Origin: an uncultured bacterium
GTDB taxonomy: Bacteria > Actinomycetota > Coriobacteriia > Coriobacteriales > Coriobacteriaceae
Length of the DNA: 11,323 bases
Assembly (NCBI GenBank): GCA_905215225.1
Contig: CAJMPM010000028.1
Location: 1-11,323, forward strand
Direction: 5' to 3'
Of the stretch, positions 1-6,356 are shown piece by piece. A program made the position numbers and the translations under genes. The stretch's first letter is position 1; the number at the start of each line of letters is the position of its first letter. The notes below the pieces were generated by a model, which saw only the letters and a list, made by a program, of their open reading frames with translations, did no database searches and had not been told where the DNA came from.

Positions 1-1120
1 CTGCAGATGTATTTGTTCAAGATGCGTATTCCAGTTTACGCCGAGCATGGGATCCTCGTCCGCCAGCTCAGTCAGTGCTTTGAACACCGTATGGACATCG
101 TGCTCGTTCGGCAGCACCGTATAGGTGAGGACCGGCGCAATGACGGGCGCATCGCCCGCGGGCTCCGCGCCCAGGGCGTCCCCTGGGCGAACGTGCGCAA
201 GACCCGTCACGGCACAAATACCGCCAGCAGCAACTTCTTGGGCAAGCTCATACTTTTCGCCGTTATAGATGCGTACCTGATCGACCTTCTGCTCCCATGC
301 CTCGGCGCCGGAACGTCCGTCAATCATCTGCTTGGCATGCAGCGTGCCGCCGGTCACTTTAACCCAAGCCAAGCGCTCGCCACGATCCCCGCGGCTGCCA
401 CGATAGACGCGCGCGGCAAACTCCGGGCACCATGCCTGTTCGCGCATCAGCGCGCATATGCCATCCAGCAGCGCGTCCACGCCCTGGTCCCTGAGCGCCG
501 AGCCGGTAAAACAGGGAAAGAGCTTGCGCTCGGCAACCATGCGCGACAGCGTTGCGACGGAAAGCTCACCCGCCTCAAGAAACTCCTCGAGTGCCGCCTC
601 GTCCAACGCAGCAGCGTCCTCCTGAACGGCGGCGCCCGCCAACAGTTCGCTGGCATCCAGGCAGCCCTCGGAAAGACGCTGCCCAAGTTGTGCCAGCAAA
701 ACATCGCGGCCGGGATTCTCCAAATCGATTTTGTTGATATAGATGAACGTCGGAATGTCATAGCGCGCAAGCAGGCGCCACAGGGTTTCGGTGTGCCCCT
801 GCACGCCATCGTTGGCGCCCACAACCAAAATCGCGTAGTCCAGCGCGCGCAATGTGCGCTCCGCCTCGGCCGAAAAATCGACGTGGCCGGGCGCATCCAC
901 GAGCATAACGTGGGTATCACCGTGGTCAAGCACGGCCTGCGACGAGAAAATCGTGATGCCACGCTCGCGCTCGATTGCGTTCGTATCCAGATGCGAATCG
1001 CCATCGTCCACGCGGCCGCGCTTGCGAATGCGACCCGCGTTGAACAGCATGGCCTCGGCCAACGTGGTCTTGCCAGCATCGACATGCGCCAAGATTCCAA
1101 CGACCGCTTGCTTCGACATG
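1..1120 (-). CDS. TetM-like ribosomal protection / EF-G-family GTPase, N-terminal part (3' end outside window)
   Basis: The frame is open from an ATG at 1120 to the window edge, giving 373 codons of a family that is usually about 640 residues. All GTPase motifs are visible: G1 AHVDAGKT (residues 11-18), G2 RGIT (53-56), G3 DAPGH (75-79, where most relatives have DTPGH), G4 NKID (129-132) and G5 GSA (206-208). The region after the G domain, including VLTYTVLP and a DEDPML segment, resembles domain II/III of Tet(M)/Tet(O)/Tet(W) more than housekeeping EF-G. Family members bind the ribosome with GTP and eject tetracycline. Whether this divergent chromosomal copy gives resistance cannot be told, because the domain IV loops that contact the drug site lie outside the window. 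A strong AGAGGAGAG ribosome site precedes the ATG. The gene stands alone on its strand, 194 bp from the terminator of the upstream gene. Family call is firm; drug-resistance role is inference. Confidence 0.88.
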
Positions 1121-1179
1121 GCTCTCCTCTTATTGCAAGCCCATCGCACGCGGCAACGGGCACCCTCGTTCCACACTGG

Positions 1180-1208
1180 ATGATACAATTTACGGGCCGG
1201 CGGGCGAA
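1180..1208 (-). promoter_or_regulatory. possible promoter of the TetM-like gene
   Basis: Reading the minus strand, TATCAT (1180-1185) is one base from the -10 consensus and lies 60 nt upstream of the start codon. The hexamer 17 bp upstream, TTCGCC (1203-1208), is a poor -35. No tet(M)-style leader peptide with attenuator hairpins is seen between this site and the start codon. Confidence 0.3.
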
Positions 1209-1260
1209 GCGGGCCCTATCCCCCGACCGAGCTCATCGCCCCGCGTTGCCGCGCGGCGAT

Positions 1261-1295
1261 TTTCGTAGGTTCGCGCCTTACGAAAGCCGGCTTTC
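1261..1295. repeat. hairpin plus 14-bp perfect palindrome in the 1121-1373 gap
   Basis: TTTCGTA (1261-1267) and TACGAAA (1279-1285) form a 7-bp hairpin, with GG/CC able to extend it inside the loop. The second arm overlaps a perfect 14-bp palindrome, GAAAGCCGGCTTTC, at 1282-1295. They lie between the terminator of the GNAT gene and the promoter region of the TetM-like gene. Neither has a clear U-tract. They could be an operator or a back-up terminator. No ORF with a credible ribosome site is seen in this gap. Confidence 0.4.
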
Positions 1296-1313
1296 AAAAC
1301 AGCGCAGCAACCA

Positions 1314-1339
1314 AAAATGGCCCCGCTCGGGGCCATTTT
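1314..1339 (-). terminator. intrinsic terminator of the GNAT gene
   Basis: A perfect 11-bp stem, AAAATGGCCCC with GGGGCCATTTT (1314-1324 / 1329-1339), encloses a 4-nt loop. On the minus strand the stem runs into a five-T tract, while the plus strand has only four Ts, all inside the stem. It therefore best serves the minus-strand acetyltransferase, whose stop lies about 35 nt upstream. Confidence 0.8.
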
Positions 1340-1373
1340 CGTTCGCGCGAATTGTTGATACGCGTCTCCGCTC

Positions 1374-1862
1374 TTATGCCTCACGCAGCCAATCGAAGGC
1401 AACGCGCGGAGTGCCATCGGACACATACACGACGCCGGCGCGCTCAAAGCCAGCCTTTAAGATGGCACCCTGCATGGGCAGGTTGTCCTGATGTGTGTCG
1501 ATACGCAGGTGATCGGCACGCTCTTTGGCAAAGGCAAACATCGCAGCCGCGATACCGTGCACGGTGCTGTCGGATGCCACACGGTGCAGCACGGCGTACG
1601 GAGTGTCGCTGCGCCATTGACCGTCCTCAATTACGTCATAGCACTCGTCCGGTCCTGGTAAAAAGGCAAACGTCGCTACCACGCGACCGTCGACTTCGCA
1701 CACATAGCTGCCACCGGCGGCGATATCGGCAGCCAGCTGCTCGGCAGAAGGTGTGCCCTCGGGCCACTGCGTGGCGTTGCCATGCGCGCGCATAAAGGCG
1801 CGGGCCGCGTCATAGATGGCCATGACGGCGGGAATGTCGGTATCGAGGGTTTTTCTGATCAT
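1374..1862 (-). CDS. GNAT-family N-acetyltransferase
   Basis: This 162-residue protein has the length and fold order of a single-domain GNAT enzyme, which transfers acetyl from acetyl-CoA to an amine. It opens with the typical MIRKTLDTDIPAVMAIYDAA helix. A central strand follows (YVCEVDGRVVATFAF, about 53-67), then the acetyl-CoA-binding region around HRVASDSTVHGIAAAMF (93-109). It closes with the motif-B segment RIDTHQDNLPMQGAILKAGF (120-139). The pyrophosphate loop is a divergent form of the usual Q/RxxGxG/A. ATG 1862 is preferred over an in-frame GTG at 1865, since it sits 9 nt after a GAGGT ribosome site; the GTG would be 6 nt away and is also possible. The gene is monocistronic with its own terminator. 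The substrate is unknown. Confidence 0.88.
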   Translation of the reverse strand: MIRKTLDTDIPAVMAIYDAARAFMRAHGNATQWPEGTPSAEQLAADIAAGGSYVCEVDGRVVATFAFLPGPDECYDVIEDGQWRSDTPYAVLHRVASDSTVHGIAAAMFAFAKERADHLRIDTHQDNLPMQGAILKAGFERAGVVYVSDGTPRVAFDWLREA

Positions 1863-1883
1863 CACGCGGCGACCTCACGTTTA

Positions 1884-1915
1884 TTGGTATCACTTTGATT
1901 GAGCAATGATACCAA
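1884..1915. promoter_or_regulatory. 9-bp inverted repeat in a divergent promoter region (putative operator)
   Basis: TTGGTATCA (1884-1892) and TGATACCAA (1907-1915) are perfect arms around a 14-nt spacer. The element sits between the divergent GNAT gene (start 1862) and the small cysteine-rich gene (start 1940). Each arm contains an extended -10-like TGGTATCA, so each strand may carry a promoter within its own arm. On the minus strand it reads TGG-TATCAT. No good -35 is visible for either direction. A dimeric regulator bound here could control both genes. Confidence 0.5.
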
Positions 1916-1939
1916 CGTTTGGAGAAGGGCGCGAAGCAG

Positions 1940-2236
1940 ATGGGAAGCAAAAAGCGAGCCGCCTGGTCAAAGGCCAAAAGCGAGTTTTTGAGCGCTGCCA
2001 CCGGCGGCGATATGAGCGACCTGTTTGCGCGCGAAGACGAGCGCCGCGACGCCCTGGACGCCGAGCGCGATGAAGCCTGGCGCTACAAATCGTGCGAGCG
2101 CAAAAACCGTTACGACACGCGCGCCGAGGCCGAGGCAGTTATGGCCGACTGCGAAAACCGCGGACGCCGCGGGCTGGCCTGCTACAAATGCGAATACTGC
2201 GGCGGCTGGCACTTGACGTCGCACCCTTGGAAATAG
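1940..2236 (+). CDS. small cysteine-rich, probable zinc-binding protein of unknown function
   Basis: I do not recognise a named family. The 98-residue product has a lysine-rich N-terminus, then a highly charged acidic/basic helical stretch (about 28-50). A C-terminal cysteine cluster follows: C52, C71, C81, C84, C87, H91 and H95, ending CxxCxxCGGWHLT. The pattern of a cysteine, a RYDT-like turn, an alanine-rich helix and then YKCEYCGGWHLT resembles small zinc-ribbon-like proteins in actinobacterial genomes and phages. Nucleic-acid binding is possible but not shown. ATG 1940 is chosen because GGAGAAGGG (1921-1929) lies 10-15 nt upstream; a TTG at 1919 is in frame but has no ribosome site. It is convergent with rsmJ, with 48 bp between them and no clear terminator. 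Confidence 0.75.
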   Translation: MGSKKRAAWSKAKSEFLSAATGGDMSDLFAREDERRDALDAERDEAWRYKSCERKNRYDTRAEAEAVMADCENRGRRGLACYKCEYCGGWHLTSHPWK

Positions 2237-2284
2237 GCGCCGCATCGGCACGGCATTGACGGAGCGCCAGCCATCGCACGCAAG

Positions 2285-2989
2285 CTACGGGCGCGGCGGC
2301 ACCAACACATCGTAGCGAACGGCCTTGCCCGCAAGTTGATAGCTCGGCTTAACGCCGGCAAGCAGCGGCCCCTTCACCGGCCGCTTGATAACGACCTTGC
2401 GCGGGCGCGCCGCAAGCGCAGCTTCGACCAGCGTCTCCTCATCGGCGCACGGCTGCTCCAGATGGTGCAAGAGTTGGAACTTCTTTTTCACCGCCGCGCT
2501 CTTGGTGCGCTCGGGAAACATGGGATCCAGATATACCACGTCGGGGGCGGCAAGCTCGCCCCGCCCGATCAGCTCAGCCGTATGGCGAAGGCCGGCAATG
2601 CTGTCCTCGCCCGCATGTAAGCGCATGCGCGACACGGCAGCCGCAAGCGCCGGATCATCTGCCGCGCGATCCAGGGCATCCTTGAGGAGCGCCGCGATCA
2701 CGCAATCCTGCTCATACAGATCGACGGTAAAGCCCGCGGCCGCCAACAGCAGCGAATCCTCGCCAAAGCCTGCCGTGGCATCAATCGCCCATGGGCACTC
2801 GATGCCTTTTGCGCGCGCAGCCTTTACCAACAGCTCTTGCTGCAGACGGCCCTGCTTGAGCCGCGGAAGCATGCGGTCAAAATCGGCACGCAGCTCCATC
2901 GTGCCGTCGGTGAGCGTGAGGCCCTCGGACTTCCCGATCAGCTCAAGCCCCGCGGCCCGAGCAACAGAAAAGGGATCGACGACGCCCAT
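2285..2989 (-). CDS. rsmJ: 16S rRNA (guanine1516-N2)-methyltransferase RsmJ-type
   Basis: The 234-residue product aligns by eye with Escherichia coli RsmJ (YhiQ), which methylates N2 of G1516 in 16S rRNA using S-adenosylmethionine. Visible marks are the SAM-binding motif DATAGFGED (70-78), the acidic YEQD after the second strand (about 92-95), the catalytic-region motif DPMFPERTKSAAVKKKF (155-171) and a late VVIKRP strand (199-204). Length fits the family (about 250). ATG 2989 is chosen: TAAGGAG stands 6 nt before it, whereas the in-frame GTG at 2995 abuts the ribosome site. The small membrane gene at 3053-3196 lies 63 bp upstream on the same strand, so the two may be cotranscribed. RsmJ is better known from Gammaproteobacteria, so this is an RsmJ-like enzyme whose exact target base is inferred. 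Confidence 0.85.
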   Translation of the reverse strand: MGVVDPFSVARAAGLELIGKSEGLTLTDGTMELRADFDRMLPRLKQGRLQQELLVKAARAKGIECPWAIDATAGFGEDSLLLAAAGFTVDLYEQDCVIAALLKDALDRAADDPALAAAVSRMRLHAGEDSIAGLRHTAELIGRGELAAPDVVYLDPMFPERTKSAAVKKKFQLLHHLEQPCADEETLVEAALAARPRKVVIKRPVKGPLLAGVKPSYQLAGKAVRYDVLVPPRP

Positions 2990-3052
2990 GGGCACTCCTT
3001 AGCAAGCAAAACGAATACGCGAGTGCCGTTTATGCCAGCACCCAACCGTCCG

Positions 3053-3196
3053 CTATTGTCCCACATGCGACATGGTCCACAGCATCGCAATGCAAAGCAC
3101 CGCCATCAATCCCGTGCACACGGCAGCGATCACAGAATCACCCATGCGCCTTCCCAACGACTGCGGCTCACGCACTTGCCCTGCTCCGTACATCAT
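3053..3196 (-). CDS. 47-residue single-pass membrane protein, unknown function
   Basis: ATG 3196 follows an excellent ribosome site (AAGGAGGAG, 4-7 nt spacing depending on which of two adjacent ATGs is used). This site argues that the short frame is really translated and that longer upstream starts are not used. The product has a short, basic N-terminus (RxxxxxGRRMGD, about 9-21). One hydrophobic helix follows (about 22-43, VIAAVCTGLMAVLCIAMLWTM), with a tiny polar tail. This is typical of small inner-membrane proteins. It lies 63 bp upstream of rsmJ on the same strand. No family recognised. Confidence 0.6.
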   Translation of the reverse strand: MMYGAGQVREPQSLGRRMGDSVIAAVCTGLMAVLCIAMLWTMSHVGQ

Positions 3197-3351
3197 GACT
3201 CCTCCTTGAGACCAGCTCCTTGTTACGGCCTCATCATCGCAGCGCCACACATGGGCTGCCATCGATTTGGCTTACGTCCAGCTTTCCTTTTTGAAAGGTT
3301 GGACCGTACAGGCAAGAGACGCTTTCAAACGCATGCATCGCCCCGTTGAAC

Positions 3352-3357
3352 TACAAT
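3352..3357 (+). promoter_or_regulatory. candidate -10 box for the four-helix membrane protein
   Basis: TACAAT matches the -10 consensus at five of six bases and lies about 70 nt before the start at 3426. No good -35 stands at 16-18 bp. An imperfectly placed inverted repeat, TTTGAAAG (3290-3297) with CTTTCAAA (3322-3329), lies just upstream and could be an operator. Confidence 0.35.
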
Positions 3358-3425
3358 GTGCTTCACGATATGTGCCGCAACCTGGGTGCGACAGATTCTC
3401 CGCGCCCGCATCGAAAGGACCAGCT

Positions 3426-3827
3426 ATGAGCGCCGCTCGCAAGACACTCAAAATCCTTGCCCTGATTTATTTTGTTCTGGGCATCGCCAGTCTCGTCATT
3501 GGAATCGCCGGCATCGCGACCGGCAACCTCGATTCCACGTACGGGTCGAACGCCATGCTCGCCGCGGTCGTGCTGATCGCCAAGGGCCTCATCGATCTCG
3601 CCGCAGGTGTTGCGGGCATCAAGGGCGCCAACAAGCCTTCGCAGGTGGATGCTGCGTTTAAGCTCGGCATCGTTGCCGCAATCGCCACGATTGCGCAGGC
3701 CGCGCTCACGCTTCCCGCGCTCGGCGGCAGCGCCGTCAATATCGTCGCCTTTGTCATCGTGGTGTACGACCTGTTCTTTGTTCAGCAGGCACACGCCGTT
3801 AAGGCCGAGAACAAGGACCGCCTGTAA
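3426..3827 (+). CDS. four-helix integral membrane protein, unknown function
   Basis: The 133-residue protein has four hydrophobic segments, at about 10-31, 43-66, 77-98 and 101-120. They are joined by short polar loops, and the tail is charged (KAENKDRL). The topology resembles small paired-hairpin membrane proteins of unknown function, and I cannot name a family. ATG 3426 is preferred: GAAAGGA (3413-3419) precedes it by 6 nt, and hydrophobic, well-composed sequence starts there. The upstream part of the open frame reads through the candidate promoter and lacks a ribosome site. It is followed by a strong terminator and is probably monocistronic. Confidence 0.8.
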   Translation: MSAARKTLKILALIYFVLGIASLVIGIAGIATGNLDSTYGSNAMLAAVVLIAKGLIDLAAGVAGIKGANKPSQVDAAFKLGIVAAIATIAQAALTLPALGGSAVNIVAFVIVVYDLFFVQQAHAVKAENKDRL

Positions 3828-3865
3828 GCGCTCGCTTCTCATAACCTCTGCAGCCAAGCAACTAA

Positions 3866-3901
3866 AAAGGGCCGATCGCGCATCTCCGCGGTCGGCCCTT
3901 T
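3866..3901. terminator. bidirectional intrinsic terminator
   Basis: AAAGGGCCGA (3866-3875) pairs perfectly with TCGGCCCTTT (3892-3901), and an inner GCG/CGC pairing shortens the loop. The minus strand continues into further Ts (five in a row), and the plus strand ends CCCTTT then GCGTTT. It lies between the plus-strand membrane protein and minus-strand rlmA, which converge here, and can end both transcripts. Confidence 0.8.
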
Positions 3902-3917
3902 GCGTTTGCCCAGATAA

Positions 3918-3955
3918 AACCTGCCAAAATAAACCTGTCCCTTTTTGGTAGGTTA
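3918..3955. repeat. REP-like inverted repeat overlapping the rlmA stop
   Basis: Arms AACCTGCCAAAA (3918-3929) and TTTTGGTAGGTT (3944-3955) pair over 12 bp with one G/T position; the loop is 13 nt. The right arm includes the rlmA stop codon. On the minus strand the interior reads AAGGGACAGGTTTATTTTGG. I recall this motif from scattered REP-type elements linked to Y1/RAYT transposases, but have not searched for it. It could also act as a first terminator for rlmA, as the minus strand continues into TTTATC. Confidence 0.5.
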
Positions 3956-4768
3956 GCAGTGGCGGTACTCGGCGATGATGAAGTCGATATCGGTCTGGAG
4001 CGTGTCCAAATTTGCCAGGCGCTCTTTGTCGGCAGGGCGTGTGCGGTAGTAGTACGGCGTCATCTGGAACACCGCCTCGATGTCGGCCTGGGTCTGGAGC
4101 GTAATATTCGCAGATACCCGCTGCGTTCCGACCAACTCGAGCTCGGTAGTCTTCGGCAGCTTCTCGTCGTTAAGGTACGGCGTATCGTAGAGCACTTCCT
4201 TAAGCCCAAACAGATGACGGGCACCCGGCACCACGGTGTAGAGCGAGCCCTCCGGCGCCAGCACGCGGGCAAACTCGCGCTCGTTAAAGGGAGCGAAGAG
4301 CTCGGTCACCATATCGAAGGTGCCATCGGCCACGGGGATGTCCTTCATGTTGGCCACGAAGTAGGTCGCATCGCCGCGCTTGGCGGCAAGGCGCACCATC
4401 TCTTTGCCCAGGTCAAAGCCGTAAGCATCCACGCCCGGCACCGCACCCATGGCGCTGGTGTAGTAGCCCTCGCCACAGCAAATATCGAGCAACGTCATGG
4501 GGCAGTTCGTAGACGCGGCACGTCCAGACACCCGCTCGCGCACCAGCTCGACCATCGCATCGCGCAACGGCGCATAGTAACCGCGGTTCAGAAAGTCGCG
4601 ACGGCTGCGTGCCTGCGACTTGGGATCGCCCATGGAGTCGCCGCTCTTGGACGAGCGCAGGAGATATAGATAGCCCTCGCGCGCACGGTCAAACCGGTGC
4701 CCACCCGCGCATGCAGCACCGCGTTCGTCATCCACCAGCGGCTCATGGCAAACGGGACACAACAACAT
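3953..4768 (-). CDS. rlmA: 23S rRNA (guanine-N1)-methyltransferase, RlmA family
   Basis: The 271-residue protein matches E. coli RlmA (RrmA) and Streptomyces TlrB in order and length. An N-terminal zinc finger (C4, C7, C20, H24, followed by RFDRAREGY) binds 23S rRNA helix 35. A linker contains GDPKSQARSRRDFLNRGYY. The SAM motif is LDICCGEGYYT (94-104), followed by FDLG, and then a conserved region GARHLFGLKEVLYD, with QMTPYYYRTRP near the end. RlmA(I) methylates G745; RlmA(II)/TlrB methylates G748 and contributes to tylosin resistance. The sequence seen here does not let me choose between them. ATG 4768 follows TAAGGAG with 6-nt spacing. The gene stands alone on its strand and is flanked by two palindromic REP-like elements. 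Confidence 0.92.
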   Translation of the reverse strand: MLLCPVCHEPLVDDERGAACAGGHRFDRAREGYLYLLRSSKSGDSMGDPKSQARSRRDFLNRGYYAPLRDAMVELVRERVSGRAASTNCPMTLLDICCGEGYYTSAMGAVPGVDAYGFDLGKEMVRLAAKRGDATYFVANMKDIPVADGTFDMVTELFAPFNEREFARVLAPEGSLYTVVPGARHLFGLKEVLYDTPYLNDEKLPKTTELELVGTQRVSANITLQTQADIEAVFQMTPYYYRTRPADKERLANLDTLQTDIDFIIAEYRHC

Positions 4769-4803
4769 GGCAACTCCTTAGCGCGAACAACACAACGCCC
4801 ACC

Positions 4804-4832
4804 ATTGTCGCACGCCTTCCCCGCCTAGTCAT
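4804..4832 (-). promoter_or_regulatory. possible rlmA promoter using a -35 inside the inverted repeat
   Basis: On the minus strand ATGACT (4827-4832, four of six matches to the -35) is separated by exactly 17 bp from GACAAT (4804-4809, four of six matches to the -10). The latter is 36 nt from the start codon. The -35 lies in the left arm of the 4822-4885 repeat. Both boxes are weak. Confidence 0.35.
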
Positions 4833-4885
4833 TGGGGACGTTCTTGAATGAGTAATCGTTTTAGAACGTCCCCAATGACTAGGCG
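4822..4885. repeat. perfect 23-bp inverted repeat with 18-nt loop (REP/MITE-like element)
   Basis: Arms 4822-4844 and 4863-4885 are exact reverse complements over 23 bp, beginning CGCCTAGTCATTGGGG and ending CCCCAATGACTAGGCG. The element sits between divergent rlmA and the MATE gene, where a terminator would serve no gene. This points to an inserted palindromic element or a regulatory structure. The CATTGGGGACGTTCTT core resembles motifs I recall as dispersed in Coriobacteriia and other Gram-positive genomes, which is unchecked. No transposase gene is in the window. Confidence 0.75.
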
Positions 4886-4893
4886 ATTAGGAG

Positions 4894-4899
4894 TATCAT
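4894..4899 (+). promoter_or_regulatory. candidate -10 box of the MATE gene
   Basis: TATCAT lies 47 nt before the MATE start, directly after the inverted repeat. No strong -35 is seen at 16-18 bp; the position falls in the right arm of the repeat. The ribosome site before ATG 4947 is also weak (GAGAG only). Confidence 0.35.
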
Positions 4900-4946
4900 C
4901 GTCTGCGCAAATAAGCACAAAAGAGCATGTTAGAGATTGAGAGCGT

Positions 4947-6329
4947 ATGGCTGACACCGTATCTAAGCACATTGACATGACCACCGGCTCGCTGTGGCGC
5001 AATATTCCCCTGTTCGCCTTCCCCGTGGCCGCCACGAGCATCTTGGAGCAGCTGTCGAACCTAATCGCCACGGTCATCATTGGTAATTTCTCGGGCGACC
5101 AGGGAACCCTCGCCATGGCGGCGGTCGGCTCCAATGTTCCGCTTACCAGTCTTATGCTCAACCTGTTTATTGGCATGTCGCTTGGCTCCAACGTGGTCAT
5201 CGCCAACGCTATCGGCCGCAACGATCAGAACATGGTCAAACGCGCCGTCCATACCTCGATTTTAATGGCGCTCGTGGGCTTTGTCGTCATCGCACTGGGC
5301 GAGATCTTTGCCGAGCCCATGCTCGCCGCGCTCAACGTTCCCGCCGAAACCATGCCGCTCGCTTCGCTCTACCTACGCGTCTTTTTGCTCAGCATGCCCT
5401 CGATCTTGCTTTACAACTTTGCGGCCGCGATCTTCCGCTCCGTCGGCATCACCCGCATGCCGCTGCAGGCGCTTGCCGTGTCCACCGTCCTCAACATTGG
5501 CCTGGACCTCATCTTTGTCCCCGTACTCCACTGGGGCGTCGCGGGCGTCGCCATCGCCACCGCCATCGCCTACACCGTCAGCGCCGCTACGCTCTTTATC
5601 CGCCTGCTCAAGACCGACTCCGTCGTCCGCGTCACCCCGCGCGACCTGGCTATCGACCCCGTCGCCCTCAAGCGCATCGTCAAGATCGGCCTGCCCGCCG
5701 GCATCCAGAGCGCCGTCTTTGCCGTCGCCAACATCATCATCCAGTCTGCTATCAACAGCCTGGGCACCGAGGTCATGGCGGCATCGAGCGCCGCTATGAG
5801 CTTGGAGTACGTATGCTACAACCTGCTCAACAGCTTTAGCCAGGCTTGCACCACCTTTGTGGGACAAAACCACGGTGCCCGCCAGATCGACCGCTGCACC
5901 AAAACGCTCAAGGTCTGCCTGGTCGAAGGCGGTATCGTTGCACTCACCACGATCATCGTTATTGTCGGCCTGGGGCGCGAGATCTTGTCGCTGTTCAACA
6001 GCGATCCCAACATCGTCTCGATCGGCTATATCCGCGTGTGTTCGATCTTCCCGGCGTACGCCTTTAGCATGTTCTACGAAAACATGTCCGGCTACCTGCG
6101 CGGCTTTGGTATCTCGCTCACGCCCGCCCTCATCACCATGATCTGCGTCTGCGGCATCCGCTTCTATTGGGTGTTCTGCGTGTTCCCGCACTTCCACACC
6201 TTTGCGAACATCATGATGGTCTACCCCATCAGCCTGGGCACCACGGCGTTCTTTATGGTCGTAGCGGTACTACTTTGCCACCCGGCACGCACCTATCGCG
6301 CCACCCAAGCCAAAGCGACAGCCCGCTAA
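4947..6329 (+). CDS. MATE-family multidrug/Na+ or H+ antiporter
   Basis: The 460-residue protein has the usual length and about twelve hydrophobic segments in two related halves. It opens with the amphipathic MTTGSLWRNIPLFAFPVAAT and an LEQLSNLIATVIIGNFSG loop characteristic of DinF/NorM-like MATE proteins. The conserved VLNIGLDLIFVPVLHWGVAGVAIAT segment ends the first half (about 180-210). A second-half repeat includes FSQACTTFVGQNHGARQ. Such pumps export cationic drugs or metabolites, driven by Na+ or H+; the substrate is unknown. The start at 4947 has a weak ribosome site, but the first conserved helix begins shortly after it. It is convergent with the LysR gene, 27 bp away, without a visible terminator. 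No regulator is adjacent on the same side. Confidence 0.93.
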   Translation: MADTVSKHIDMTTGSLWRNIPLFAFPVAATSILEQLSNLIATVIIGNFSGDQGTLAMAAVGSNVPLTSLMLNLFIGMSLGSNVVIANAIGRNDQNMVKRAVHTSILMALVGFVVIALGEIFAEPMLAALNVPAETMPLASLYLRVFLLSMPSILLYNFAAAIFRSVGITRMPLQALAVSTVLNIGLDLIFVPVLHWGVAGVAIATAIAYTVSAATLFIRLLKTDSVVRVTPRDLAIDPVALKRIVKIGLPAGIQSAVFAVANIIIQSAINSLGTEVMAASSAAMSLEYVCYNLLNSFSQACTTFVGQNHGARQIDRCTKTLKVCLVEGGIVALTTIIVIVGLGREILSLFNSDPNIVSIGYIRVCSIFPAYAFSMFYENMSGYLRGFGISLTPALITMICVCGIRFYWVFCVFPHFHTFANIMMVYPISLGTTAFFMVVAVLLCHPARTYRATQAKATAR

Positions 6330-6356
6330 ACACCGCACTCAACGCCACGCCAGTCA

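Noticed and set aside
447..1163. Minus-strand open frame of 238 codons with many W, R and S residues
   Set aside because: It is on the same strand as the GTPase gene but in another frame; the GTPase frame carries all five G motifs.
7..1491. Long plus-strand open frame of 494 codons
   Set aside because: It is antisense to the TetM-like GTPase and part of the GNAT gene, runs through a terminator hairpin, has no ribosome site and a composition typical of a high-GC shadow frame.
2236..2268. GGCGC / GCGCC pairing after the cysteine-rich gene as a terminator
   Set aside because: Only 5 bp with a 23-nt loop and no U-tract.
4829..5221. 130-codon minus-strand frame spanning the inverted repeat and the MATE 5' end
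   Set aside because: Antisense to the well-supported MATE start; no ribosome site or recognisable motif.
5373..6197. 274-codon minus-strand frame rich in D, G, A and H
   Set aside because: Antisense shadow of the MATE gene, with low-complexity composition and no ribosome site.
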